Source: Monoplex corrugatus (taxonomy: Eukaryota > Mollusca > Gastropoda > Littorinimorpha > Ranellidae). From it: a stretch of 64,000 nt of DNA. Shown here piece after piece: positions 12,482 through 23,780 of the stretch. Each line of letters starts with the position of its first letter. Positions within the stretch are counted from its first letter, which is position 1. Both the position numbers and the translations under genes were made by a program. The notes beneath the pieces are model-generated. The model saw only the letters and a program-made list of their open reading frames with translations, was not told where the DNA came from and did not search any database. The stretch is from positions 169,746,995 to 169,810,994 of the forward strand of contig CM060305.1 in NCBI GenBank assembly GCA_030674185.1. Direction: 5' to 3'.

Positions 12482-15400
12482 TGATCATGTCCTTAAATAC
12501 ATGATCATAATACATGATGATTTCCTTGTGGGCATTATCATTATACATGATGGTTTCCTTCAAGGCTTTATCATTATACATGATGGTTTCCTTCAAGGCT
12601 TTATCATTATACATGATGGTTTCCTTCAAGGCTTTATCATTATACATGATGGTTTCCTTCAAGGCTTTATCATTATACATGATGGTTTCCTTCAAGGCTT
12701 TATCATTATACATGATGGTTTCCTTCAAGGCTTTATCATTATACATGATGGTTTCCTTCAAGGCTTTATCATTATACATGATGGTTTCCTTCAAGGCTTT
12801 ATCATTATACATGATGGTTTCCTTCAAGGCTTTATCATTATATATGATCATTTCCTTCAAGGCTTTATCATTATACATGATCATTTCCTTCAAGACTTTA
12901 TCATTATACATGATCATTTCCTTCAAGGCTTTATCATTATACATGATGGTTTCCTTCAAGGCTTTATCATTATACATGATCATTTCCTTCAAGGCATTAT
13001 CATTATATATGATCATTTCCTTCAAGGCTTTATCATTATACATGATCATTTCCTTCAAGGCATTATCATTATATATGATCATTTCCTTCAAGACTTTATC
13101 ATTATACATGATCATTTCCTTCAAGACTTTATCATTATACATGATCATTTCCTTCAAGGCTTTATCATTATACATGATCATTTCCTTCAAGACTTTATCA
13201 TTATACATGATCATTTCTTTCAAGGCTTTATCATTATACATGATCATTTCCTTCAAGGCTTTATCATTATACATGATCATTTCTTTCAAGACTTTATCAT
13301 TATACATGATCATTTCTTTCAAGACTTTATCATTATACATGATCATTTCTTTCAAGACTTTATCATTATACATGATCATTTCTTTCAAGACTTTATCATT
13401 ATACATGATCGTTTCCTTCAAGGCTTTATCATTATACATGATCATTTCCTTCAAGGCTTTATCATTATACATGATCATTTCCTTCAAGACTTTATCATTA
13501 TACATGATCATTTCTTTCAAGACTTTATCATTATACATGATCATTTCTTTCAAGACTTTATCATTATACATGATCATTTCCTTCAAGGCTTTATCATTAT
13601 ACATGATCATTTCCTTCAAGGCTTTATCATTATACATGATCATTTCCTTCAAGACTTTATCATTATATATGATCATTTCTTTCAAGGCATTATCATTATA
13701 CATGATCATTTCCTTCAAGACTTTATCATTATACATGATCGTTTCCTTCAAGGCATTATCATTATACATGATCATTTCCTTCAAGACTTTATCATTATAC
13801 ATGATCATTTCTTTCAAGGCATTATCATTATACATGATCATTTCTTTCAAGGCATTATCATTATACATGATCATTTCCTTCAAGACTTTATTGTATCTAA
13901 TCATGTTCTTCCAGATATTATCATTGCACATGATAATGTCCTTCAAGAAGTTGCCATTGTACATGATAATGTCCTTCAAGAAATCATTATTGCACATGAT
14001 AATGTCCTTCAAGAAATCATTATTGCACATGATAGTTGATACTGTCCTTCAAGAAATCATTATTGCACATGATAATGTCCTTCAAGAAATCATTATTGCA
14101 CATGATACTGTCCTTCAAGAAATCATTATTGCACACGATAATGTCCTTCAAGAAATCATTGCACATGATAATGTCCTTCAAGAAATCATTGCACATGATA
14201 ATGTCCTTCAAGAAATCATTGCACATGATAATGTCCTTCAAGAAATCATTGCACATGATAATGTCCTTCAAGAAATCATTGCACATGATAATGTCCTTCA
14301 AGAAATCATTGCACATGATAATGTCCTTCAAGAAATCATCATTGCACATGATAATGTCCTTCAAGAAATCATCATGGCACATGATAATGTCCTTCAAGAA
14401 ATCATTGCACATGATAATGTCCTTCAATAAATCATCATGGCACATGATAATGTCCTTCAAGAAATCATCATGGCACATGATAATGTCCTTCAAGAAATCA
14501 TCATGGCACATGATAATGTCCTTCAAGAAATCATCATTGCACATGATCTTCAAGAAATTATCATTATGGATGATCATGTCCTTCAAGAAATCATTGTGCA
14601 TGATCATATCCTTTAAGAAATCAGTTGTACATGATCATGTCTTTGAAGAAATTATCTTTGCACATGATTATGTCATTCAAGAAGTCAACTGTAGATGATC
14701 ATGTCTTTAAAGAAATTGTGATTTTACATGATTATACTCTTCAAGAATTTGTCATTGTACATGATCACGTCCTGGAGAAATTATTGCGTGTGATCATGTC
14801 CAAGAAATTGTCGTTGTACATGATCATGTCCTTCAAGAAATTGTCGTTGTACATGATCATGGCCTTCAAGAAATTGTCATTGTACATGATCATGTCCTTC
14901 AAGAAATTATCTTTGTACATGATCATGTCCTTCAAGAAATTATCATTGCACATGATCATGTCCTTCAAGAAATTATCATTGCACATGATCATGTCCTTCA
15001 AGAAATCATCATGGCACATGATACTGTCCTTCAAGAAATTATCATTGCACATGATCATGTCCTTCAAAAAATTATCATTGCACATGATCATGTCCTTCAA
15101 GAAATTATTGCACATGATCATGTCCTTCAAGAAATTATCATTCCACATGATCATGTCCTTCAAGAAATTATCATTGCACATGATCATGTCCTTCAAGAAA
15201 TTATCATTGCACATGATCATGTCCTTCAAGAAATTATCATTGCACATGATCATGTCCTTCAAGAAATTATTGCACATGATAATGTCCTTCAAGAAATCAT
15301 CATTGCACATGATAATGTCCTTCAAGAAATCATTGCACATGATCATGTCCTTCAAGAAATTATTGCACATGATAATGTCCTTCAAGAAATCATTGCACAT

Positions 15401-16205
15401 GATAATGTCCTTCAAGAAATCATTGCACATGATAATGTCCTTCAAGAAATCATTGCACATGATAATGTCCTTCAAGAAATTATTGCACATGATAATGTCC
15501 TTCAAGAAATCATTGCACATGATAATGTCCTTCAAGAAATCATTGCACATGATCATGTCCTTAAAGAAATTGTCTTTGTACATGATCATGTCCTTCAAGA
15601 AATTATCTTTGTACATGATCATGTCCTTAAAGAAATTGTCATTGCACATGATAATGTCCTTCAAGAAATCATTGTACGTGATCATGTCCTTCAAGAAATT
15701 ATCTTTGTACATGATCATGTCCTTCAAGAAATTATCTTTGTACATGATCATGTCCTTAAAGAAATTGTCATTGCACATGATAATGTCCTTCAAGAAATCA
15801 TTGTACGTGATCATGTCCTTCAAGAAATTACTTTGTACATGATCATGTCCTTCAAGAAATTATCTTTGTACATGATCATGTCCTTAAAGAAATTGTCATT
15901 GTACGTGATCATGTCCTTCAAGAAATTATCATTATACATGATCATGTCCTTCAAGAAATTATCATTATACATGATCATGTCCTCCAAGAAATTGCCATTG
16001 TGGATGATACTGTCCCTCAAGAAATTATTGTACATGATCATGTCCTTCAAGAAATTATCATTGCACATGATACTGTCCTTCAAGAAATTATCTTTGTATT
16101 AGATCGTGTCCTCCAAGAAGTTGCCATTGTGGATGATCATGTCCCTGAAGAAATCATTGTACATAATCATTTCCTTCACATGATCATGTGCTTCAAGAAA
16201 TTGTC
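12482..16205. repeat. 33-bp (30-33) minisatellite, ~110 copies, three subfamily blocks
   Basis: The unit contains TACATGATCATTTCCTTCAA and GGCTTTATCATTA in block A (12.5-13.9 kb). Block B (13.9-14.6 kb) has GCACATGATAATGTCCTTC plus 30-bp variants. Block C (14.8-16.2 kb) has CACATGATCATGTCCTTCAA. Many block C units contain the perfect palindrome ACATGATCATGT. The 30/33-bp periods keep several frames open on both strands, giving predicted peptides up to 638 codons that are only the repeat read six ways. It lies just downstream of the IRE1 stop codon. Confidence 0.97.
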
Positions 16206-16976
16206 GTTGTATAACATGAAGCTGAAAGTGACAAATTAAGCGTTGTACCATCGTGAAAAGTGCCATTACCTCTGTGTTTGTTGTTTTCCTACGGGATATT
16301 GTCTCATTGTGCCTTCGCTGACTGGGGACTGTGGGCTGTGTGCTGTGGCAATTCTGGATTTTGCTGCCTACGCTTGTTGACTGTCCAGTATTTTTATAAT
16401 GCAAAGAAAAACATCCATGTACAGTTCAACCATGAATTCTTACCATTTTCTTTTTTAAGTGACAGTGCTGTGCTAGGAGTGGATTCACATTTTATGATTT
16501 TAAGTCCATTTCAAATTAGCATCCAGTTTATTTTATTTCCTGAAGTTTCTGGTGTATGAAGTCTATTTTTCTTCCTGAAAAAGGGTGGTGGAGAGCTAGA
16601 ACCATGATGAGTAGAGGCGTGTTGAATCACCATAGTTGAAATGTAACTTCCTGTGTTCAATTGTTTTCTTCTACTTAAATGCAGAAGCATGTTACGTATG
16701 TATACACACAGCATTCCCATCGTTTCAGGCAGCCTGCTATGTAGTGTAATATTGTTTAATGCGGGCCACGATATAGAGGCTCTGCATTTACATGGTTATT
16801 AATTGTGTATTTCTACCGGCTGCTGAGGCGTCCTGATAAAGGGTATGTTGCGTCTTTCAGGTAAGACACAGTAAGTATGTTTTTGAACATAATTTTAGCA
16901 CAAAAACGATGGCTTTTGCAGGTGGATTTTTCAAGGTTCAAACCGTGTACTTACAGATGGGAGTAGTTGGGGCATA
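16206..16976. other. Intergenic, nothing recognised
   Basis: AT-rich unique-looking sequence with no ORF of coding character and no repeat structure I could identify. It may contain the IRE1 3' UTR end, but no convincing poly(A) site is visible. Confidence 0.5.
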
Positions 16977-17184
16977 GATGTGGATTGTGTAGTCAGTGAT
17001 GCTGTGTGCTGATAGGTCTTGATCTCCTTTAGTGATTATGTTGCTTAGATGTGGATTGTGTAGTCAGTGATGCTGTGTGGTGATAAGTCTTGATCTCCTT
17101 TAGTGATTATGTTGGCTCAGATGTGGATTGTGTAGTCAGTGATGCTGTGTGTGATAAGTCTTGATCTCCTTCAGTGATTATGTT
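16977..17184. repeat. ~70-bp tandem repeat, 3 copies
   Basis: The unit contains GATGTGGATTGTGTAGTCAG and TTGATCTCCTTTAGTGATTA. It sits directly before the tRNA-like segment. Confidence 0.92.
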
Positions 17185-17249
17185 GGCTCAGTTAGTTAGA
17201 GCACTATGCTGATAAAGCAGTGACTCTGGGTTTGACCCTCAGTGGGCCA
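17184..17249 (+). repeat. tRNA-like segment (SINE head or tRNA pseudogene)
   Basis: GGCTCAGTTAGTTAGAGCA gives an A-box and a D stem (GCTC 17186-17189 with GAGC 17199-17202). TGCTGATAAAGCA resembles an anticodon arm and GGGTTTGACCC a B-box, with a 5-bp T stem (17226-17230 with 17238-17242). No independent acceptor stem exists, because the only pairing overlaps the D stem, so a functional tRNA is unlikely. A second, weaker unit with GGGTTCAACCC follows at 17261-17322. Confidence 0.5.
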
Positions 17250-17384
17250 CATTTTAAATTGGTAGTCTCAGAGCATCATGCTGACAACACAGGGGATATG
17301 GGTTCAACCCTTATACTGGCCACTTTTTTTTCTATTAAGGCTGTTTGGTTTTGATGGAGCCGCGGACTCCAGGGTCTGATGTCT

Positions 17385-17660
17385 CAAGTTCAATCCAAGC
17401 TGATAGCTTTAAAACTTTGGCCCATTAGCTGTCCATCTTAATGGTTCCATCATTGTGGTAGTGTCAGCTTCGTGTTTCTTAAATCCTTTCTCCCCCACCC
17501 CCTCCCTTCCCATTTCAAGACCCTGTCCAGCACACAGGGTTTTAGGCAAGCTCATGGAGCCTGCCTTATGATTGCTGGCAGTTTGGGTGGAGCATGTATG
17601 GAATTGTCCAAGCGTGATGAATCTCTGTTACACTCTGAACTCACAGGTGTGTGCATTAAC
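17385..17660 (+). repeat. Dispersed repeat family X, copy 1
   Basis: Shares GTGGTAGTGTCAGCTT..., CCCATTTCAAGACCCTG, CAGCACACAGGGTTTT and GGTGGAGCATGTATGGAATT in order with 23371-23600, 29362-29520 and 58386-58665. It is probably the body of the tRNA-headed SINE or a LINE 3' end; no coding capacity. Confidence 0.6.
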
Positions 17661-18502
17661 GCGTCCATGTACACAGGCATTCACAGTTGTACAGATTAGC
17701 AGTCCGTGTTATTGTACACAGCTATTGTTTCAGTTGTACGCAGTCAGCATATCCATGTCGTTGTATACACAGGTATACAGAGAAATGTGTGGTGTCTGAT
17801 GTGGATACGCTTCACTAGTTAAACCTTTGCACAGAAGCGGCGTATACATGCACAAGTAGCAGGGAACCAAGACAAATTTTTGTAATGCATGTGGTTTTGT
17901 ATCTGACGTCGTATTTTTATTGTTGAGTATTGTTTTGAAAATGGTGTGTGAAAGAATGTCATGCTTAGTAACTGATTTCTGTTGAGCAGGTACATCAGGT
18001 GTATATCTTTTTCTTTTTTTTTCTTTTTTTTTTTTATATATCATATCAATGATATTGAAAAGTTTCATAATGCGGTACCCCAGGAAATAGCTTACTTAGC
18101 ACTTCACTTTTGAAATGAAACAGTAAACAAGAAAAATTGAATCCAGCACTGAAAAAAAGACATAATCATTGCACAGACACCCGACAGAACATAATGCACC
18201 TCCCTGATGACATAACTTGGCACACACACACACACAAACATCACGCTCCGCTATGCACTAACATGTTGGCCCACACACACACAAACCAGCACGTACACAT
18301 TACACAGCAGTACATTGGCATAAAAACATTACCACAATTACAAAATAGTTGTACCAGGTAATAAAACTATTGACTACCAAAGTTAAAAATAAAGTCCAAT
18401 AACTATAACTTTCACACAGAACCAGTGCGATTGATAACAGTCATAGTATCACTCAACCGCATTTGTAACAGTACATAGTCACACAGCCATCAAACGAATC
18501 AT
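17661..18502. other. Intergenic, nothing recognised
   Basis: Contains a T-rich run (18004-18040) and short CA tracts (18220-18300). No gene or TE terminus seen. Confidence 0.5.
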
Positions 18503-18594
18503 CAACCATGCAGGGAGCTAGTGGATAAGGTGAGGGAGTCAAAGAGTTAAGTTTTTGCAATTGGTGGATAGGGTGTGGGAGTCAAAGGGTTCAA
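18503..18594. mobile_element. TTAA composite MITE, copy B (right half only)
   Basis: Only the right half of the composite element remains: GTGAGGGAGTCAAAGAG-TTAA, then GTTTTTGCAATTGGTGGATA and GGGAGTCAAAGGGTT. The left half is absent. Confidence 0.65.
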
Positions 18595-19189
18595 TTTTAA
18601 AGTCTCTTGGGACAAATATCTTGAAATTTTAAGATTACATGGGACATAACTCTTCCTTCAGGGCCACAGCTTGATGTCATTATACACAAAAATCAGAACT
18701 CTTTTTACGCACTTCAACATACAGTCTGTGAGAGAACAATTACTTACGTACATACATAATTAGCTTGCTGAAGGTGAGTTTATGGCACCATGTTACATTT
18801 TTAGGCATGAAAAGTGATGTGACCTCTCGATCATCTGATAGGATTTTTTTTAACACCATTCTTCAGTCATACTTCATGATGTGAAAAAGTTGAGCAAGCT
18901 GAACTCAGTCCACACCACTTTCAACATGTTTGCTTACATGTTGTAGGAGAATGAAAGGGGGGGGGTGAGGGAGGTGTTGCATGATTCAGCTGCTGTTTAT
19001 CAAATGCTGGAGTGACTTAAAGGACAACTGACTTACCTGGTGTGATGCCGCCTTAAGTGTTGATGTGTGCACTTATTACTTTCATGGGTATTTGTGAGTG
19101 TGCATGCATGTATTGGTACTTTTATTTTGTGCTCATTTGAACACATTTCACTGAGGTGTCCAGTGTTAATGCAGAGAGAGAGGAAAAGA
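18595..19189. other. Intergenic, nothing recognised
   Basis: Unique-looking AT-rich sequence with one G run near 18958-18966. No supported feature. Confidence 0.5.
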
Positions 19190-19201
19190 CTGTGTGTGTG
19201 T

Positions 19202-19244
<43 letters not shown>

Positions 19245-19267
19245 AACAGACAGAGAGAGAGAGAGAG
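19190..19267. repeat. (TG)n/(GA)n microsatellite
   Basis: TG dinucleotides followed by a GA run, the same TG-then-GA arrangement as at 488-640 and 12325-12404. Confidence 0.93.
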
Positions 19268-20687
19268 CAACATTCCGTCCAGTACGAGGAAGATCAAGCA
19301 TAGGTATTTTGTTATGGGTTGATGGTTATGTTGCAAACATTCTGTAACAAGGATATAAATTTTAGTTCTGTTTCTGGCAAAGTTACTAACATGTTTTATA
19401 AAACTGTACTAGATAGAAGAGGAAATGAAATGTTCCAGTTTGAAACAAACATTGTTCATATTGAAATGACTGAGGCAAGAAACTTTGGGGAGCGCTGGAC
19501 AGCAGAAGGTCCTCAGAGTACAAGATCCCTCGAGAAAGTTTTTCGGCTTTAGACTTCTTACACCATAAATGGGCTGGGCCACATTCAGGTCATTACTCCT
19601 GGAAGATGCCCTTCTTTTGTTGCCTCTTTATCTTTACCAGTCAGTTGTTGAAATGTGGACAGCTGTAGGAACAAGTGACTGGGGTAAGGATCAAGTTGTT
19701 TCACAAAGTATGGTGGAGTTGGGTATCAGTCTACATGCCCAGTTGTTATTGTTGTTGGATCTCAGTAGTTCATCGGATTTACTGTTGAGGTGTAAGTGCT
19801 ATGTACTTCTTAGATGTGGTTACAGGAATTAAGGAAAATGATTTCCAGGTTTGGAAACGGTATCATTCTGATGGAAAAGTCTTGGGTTTTATGTAGAAAG
19901 TTACTCGTAAGTGATCTTTTCTTCCACTGCTGTGGTGTGGAAGTTGACATCGAACCCATTCCATGAGAGTGAAGAAGAGATACAGCATGAGTTTTGTACG
20001 TTAAAGCACTTCTGTATTCAGTGCATAATTACCAATACAGATATTTCAAAGAGATGCTATGATATCATTAGTCATTTATCAGCTTGTCCTGACAGATTGA
20101 ACAGGAAATTAAAGATAGCTTCGGCTGTGAAACTATTTTCTGTCTGAATCAGAAATGCAGGAAAACAGAATATGAACCAGTTGATCTAATTTTGAGAGAA
20201 TGTTGTCATTTGCAGCAAATTTATGTTTCTGATCCTGACTTTGCTTGAATGCAGGCAGATACTACTCTGATACAGGTTATTGTCTGCCAGTGCTGCTTTC
20301 CTTTCCTTTCCTTTCCTTTGGTGCCCACGATCTTGAGGATGATCATTCCGGCACATAAAGGGGGGGGGGGGGGGGGGGGTTGTAGACACAGTCCATTCGT
20401 AAGCTCCGATCATTTCACTATTCTCATTGTCCGTAGACATAGCTGAAATCCGTTGCGTTACCGTAAGGGCCACGTGGTGTCCAGAAACTCGCTGTTGGGC
20501 GGAGGCTCGCGACACAAAAGCTTTCCTTACACTCAAGGCATTTACGATAAGAACATTTATGATTTTTGACTGCCAGTGAAAGGGGTAGAAGAAATTATCC
20601 GGCTGAAACAGAATGCATGTTTGTATATCTACATGTGTCTGCAAGGATTTGTTGGGTTATTTGTGACCTGATTTTGAAAGTGGTACT
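19268..20687. other. Intergenic; dispersed fragment with a 20-G run at 20360-20379
   Basis: Nothing gene-like is supported. At 20295-20400 a CCTTT tract, GTGCCCACGATCTTGAGG and CATTCCGGCACATAA precede a run of 20 G. A related sequence (GGGCCCACAATC ... TTCTGGCGCC) occurs at 59605-59645 beside a LINE, so this is probably an old LINE or SINE tail. Confidence 0.45.
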
Positions 20688-20991
20688 GTGTGTGAGTGGT
20701 ATGGGTAATGGATGTTTGTTCTGTTGTTATCAATAATGAAATTGATGAACACTCAAGTTCATCAGTGTGTGAGTGGTATGGGTAATGGATGTTTGTTCTG
20801 TTGTTATCAATAATGAGATTGATGAACACTCAAGTTCATCAGTGTGTGAGTGGTATGGGTAATGGATGTTTGTTTTATTATCAATAATGAGATTGATGAA
20901 CACTCAAGTTCATCAGTGTGTGAGTGGTATGGGTAATGGATGTTTGTTCTGTTGTTATCAATAATGAAATTGATGAACACTCAAGTTCATC
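20688..20991. repeat. 77-bp repeat, 4 copies, each with a hairpin
   Basis: The unit contains GAGTGGTATGGGTAATGGAT and ends in TGATGAAC-ACTCAA-GTTCATCA, an 8-bp perfect stem with a 6-base loop. Copy 3 has lost a few bases (TTTTATTATC). Confidence 0.93.
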
Positions 20992-21244
20992 AGAACAGTA
21001 GTAGGAAAATATTTTACATTCCTTCTTTTGTCATTCCACATTGTCCTTGATGTAAATATCTTCATATATTTTGCTGTTAAACCTTGCTTGAAATTTGGGA
21101 AACATAATTGAAATTTTCGTAGTGTGTATGTGCATTGTGTATAGATGTGCCAATCTAACTCTTAAGGTTATCATAGCATGTGTGCTTTATGAGTCCTCAA
21201 CTGGCTGCATCCATTGTGTAATGAGGTGATCAGACAGATGGAGT

Positions 21245-21279
21245 CGTCGTCATCATCATCATCATCATCATCATCATGA
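21245..21279. repeat. (ATC)n microsatellite
   Basis: About eleven TCA/ATC trinucleotides in a row. Confidence 0.93.
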
Positions 21280-21835
21280 TGTGGTGTGAAAGCATGATTG
21301 AGTTTTCTGGTCTGTGTTGACATTAACAGTTTGACCCATCTTCATGTGTGTGAGGACACCTCTGCCAAATATTACCGATTTGATTTATCTATTATGTGTT
21401 GTGTTTTTAAATACTGTTTTACATTCTTTTGTTTTGATTTGGCTTGGAACTCTGAAAGTAGTTTTGCTCCATTCCCTGATTTGTATAAGTTTGTTTGAGT
21501 CATTGTAATGAAAACAGAAAACAGGAGGAGTATGATTTCCGACATTTTCTTCCTGTATGCTAGTCATAAATGATTTTAAATTGCGTGATACTGTGAGGTC
21601 TACGCACTCCAATTATTACATGTCGTAGTCTTGAATTCATTGGTCATCTTAATTTGGATAATCTTTTCGGATTGCTGCTGAACCATTTCATGTAATTTTC
21701 TCTGGTTCAGAGTTAGCCGCCGATGAAATTCCCAATGTAACCACAGTGCACTAAGCTGCTGTTATGCTCAGAAAAACAAACACTGACCCTTTGTCAGCAG
21801 ATAAACCCATCGCTGGATAGCTGAAGTTTTTGCTT

Positions 21836-21945
21836 GGTGTTGTTCTGTCATCTGCTTATGTCATGTTGTTCTGTCATCTGCTATGTCATGTTGTTCTGTC
21901 ATCTGCTATGTCATGTTGTACTGTCATCTGCTATACCATGTTGTT
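21836..21945. repeat. ~27-bp repeat, 4 copies
   Basis: The unit is close to TGTTCTGTCATCTGCTATG plus TCATGT. The copies differ at one or two positions and lie directly before dispersed repeat Y. Confidence 0.85.
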
Positions 21946-21954
21946 TTGAAAGAG

Positions 21955-22473
21955 GCTACAGCTCCCCCCATGGGGAAGCCAGGGGCTCTTTCTGTATATG
22001 TAGTATCCCCACCTTCTGGAAATTCTGTGCTAGGAATTTCCTCTTTTCTGTCACTCTCGTTTCTGCCTTGTTCCTTTGCTTTCTGTCATGTCTTTGTATC
22101 ATTTTCTGCCATTCATCTGGATGTGTACATGTATGATAACGTCTTATGTACTTTCTCTTAGGATTGATAATTGGGTACAAGTATTAAGTGCATTTTTGGT
22201 TGTAGGGATGTGATACACAGAAACAGTTTTAGGTAATTTAGGCCTGTTTTATGTTTGGTGTCCCTAGTTATGTATAACATTGTGTTCAGGTATGTTTTTT
22301 AAATCCCCTGTTGATAAATTGGACAAAGTGGTCAGGGTCAGGGGCATCTCCTTAGATAATGTGTGCAAATGCGTTGATATGTGTATTTACTTCATTTCTC
22401 TTCTTCCTGTTGAAGTACTGTGTGTGTTTTGAAGTTGTTATAGCCCTGATACAGCTGTACACAATTGGCTGGG
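21955..22473 (+). repeat. Dispersed repeat family Y, copy 1
   Basis: About 520 bp closely matching 35865-36430. Shared landmarks include GGGGCTCTTTC, CCCCACCTTCTGGAAATTC and TTATAGCCCTGATA. On the minus strand both copies translate to a related peptide (EKRKFLAQNFQKVGIL), so a coding origin is possible but unproven. Its 3' end carries the MITE at 22474-22805. Confidence 0.75.
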
Positions 22474-22805
22474 TTTAACCCTTTCCCATTTTATCCCGCC
22501 GCAGCCTGCCGACCAGGAAACTCCGCTTTTAATTTACACCCGCCACAGCCTGCCGCCTGTCACTTAGGCCTGGTGGGGAATTTCCATCATGCTCTAAGCA
22601 CTAAGGGTTACACACACCTCATGAATGAAGTTTCCCGCGAAAGTCAGGATAAACCAATGAAATAATGATACTGAGTTTGGTACCACACATCGCCTCACTT
22701 ACAAGATATCGGTCAGCGTCTGACCATTTCATTCACACGCTTTCGGAAATCTCCAAATACTAGGAAGAGTCTCTGAGCAGAATCTGCAAATGGGAAAGGG
22801 TTAAA
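22474..22805. mobile_element. 332-bp TTAA-flanked MITE with 18-bp perfect inverted repeats
   Basis: TTTAACCCTTTCCCATTT at 22474-22491 is the exact reverse complement of 22788-22805. The TTAA plus CCC termini suggest a piggyBac-type non-autonomous element. Comparison with the uninterrupted repeat Y copy at about 36408-36430 shows the pre-insertion site as a single TTTAA followed by ACAACAATAA. The interior has no transposase. Confidence 0.85.
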
Positions 22806-22871
22806 CAAAACATAACAGAAATAGGCCACATCTGTAGTCTGCACTAGCTGTAGACAGTGGCAGTCTTGTGT

Positions 22872-23000
22872 CCCACCCACTGACAGTTGAGTAGTCTGTG
22901 ATCAAGCACTGAATGTTGAGAGTTGTTATCAGCCACTGACATGTGAGTAGTTGGTGTATCCAAGCCACTGACATGTGATAGTTGGTATCAAGCCACTGAA
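22872..23000. repeat. Irregular ~40-bp repeat, 4 copies
   Basis: Repeated CCACTGACA(T/G)GTGAGTAG and GGTATCAAGCCACTGA motifs at irregular spacing. Confidence 0.7.
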
Positions 23001-23139
23001 ATATTTTTTTTGTTTTGTGGTTCTTTAGCATTCTTATTTTTCATGGATGCATATATGCACATTGTTTCGCCCACACTGTATAGGCTGTAAGTTGCTGCGC
23101 AGTCTGCAGACTGTCTTTAGTTGGCATGCATGCAGTCTG

Positions 23140-23780
23140 TTTACGTTTCCATGAACCATGAATATTGATAGACTTGGACTTAAGATCTCATGCCTAGAGT
23201 TCAAGCCCAGCCTATGACATAGAAGCTGGCCTGTTGGCTGCCCATCAAAATGCACCACTCATTCTGGTGGTGTCATATAGAAACTGGCCTGTTGGCTGCC
23301 CATCAAAATGCACCACTCATTCTGGTGGTGTCATATAGAAGCTGGCCTGTTGGCCTGCCCCTGTCAAAATGCTTCCACTCATTCTGGTGGTGTCAGCTTA
23401 GTGTTTTATGGGTTCTACCCTTCCTTTCCATTTCAACAACTTGCACATAAGTTTTTGTGCAGGCTCAAGGAGTTTTCGAGACACTTTCTGGCAGATTTGA
23501 ACGTATATGGAATTGTCAAAAGTGTGATGAATCCTGCTCGACCAAATTCCAAACTCCATAATCCACCAGTGATTGATACGTTTGCAGGATCTTTAACATG
23601 CATATTTGATTTGTGTGTGCATGTACACACACAGGGCGGTCAGGGCATAGCGGGTCTGCCCAAATACTGATCTAGGAGATGGGAAAAATCTCCACCCTCT
23701 ACGGACCAAGCGGGAGCCACCCAGGCAGAATCAAACCCATGCTTTCTGACCAGGAGCGGAAATATTTAGTCAAAATGTGA
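23140..23780 (+). repeat. Dispersed repeat family X, copy 2, with internal triplication
   Basis: Contains the family X landmarks TGGTGGTGTCAGCTTAGTGT and TATGGAATTGTCAAAAGTG. An internal 57-58-bp unit (GCTGGCCTGTTGGCTGCCCA...) is repeated three times at 23222-23394. The distal part, GGAGATGGGAAAAATCTCCA ... CAGAATCAAACCCATGC, resembles a SINE or LINE 3' region. Confidence 0.65.

Noticed and set aside
12426..14430. Open frames of 532-638 codons on both strands
   Set aside because: They coincide with the 33-bp array. A stop-free unit with a length divisible by three opens several frames at once, and there are no domains or splice context.
17184..17249. Functional tRNA (anticodon GAT-like)
   Set aside because: There is no independent acceptor stem and the anticodon stem is mismatched; a SINE head or pseudogene is more likely.
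19319..20147. Series of short plus-strand ORFs
   Set aside because: Composition and lengths fit chance, and no exon boundaries or motifs join them.
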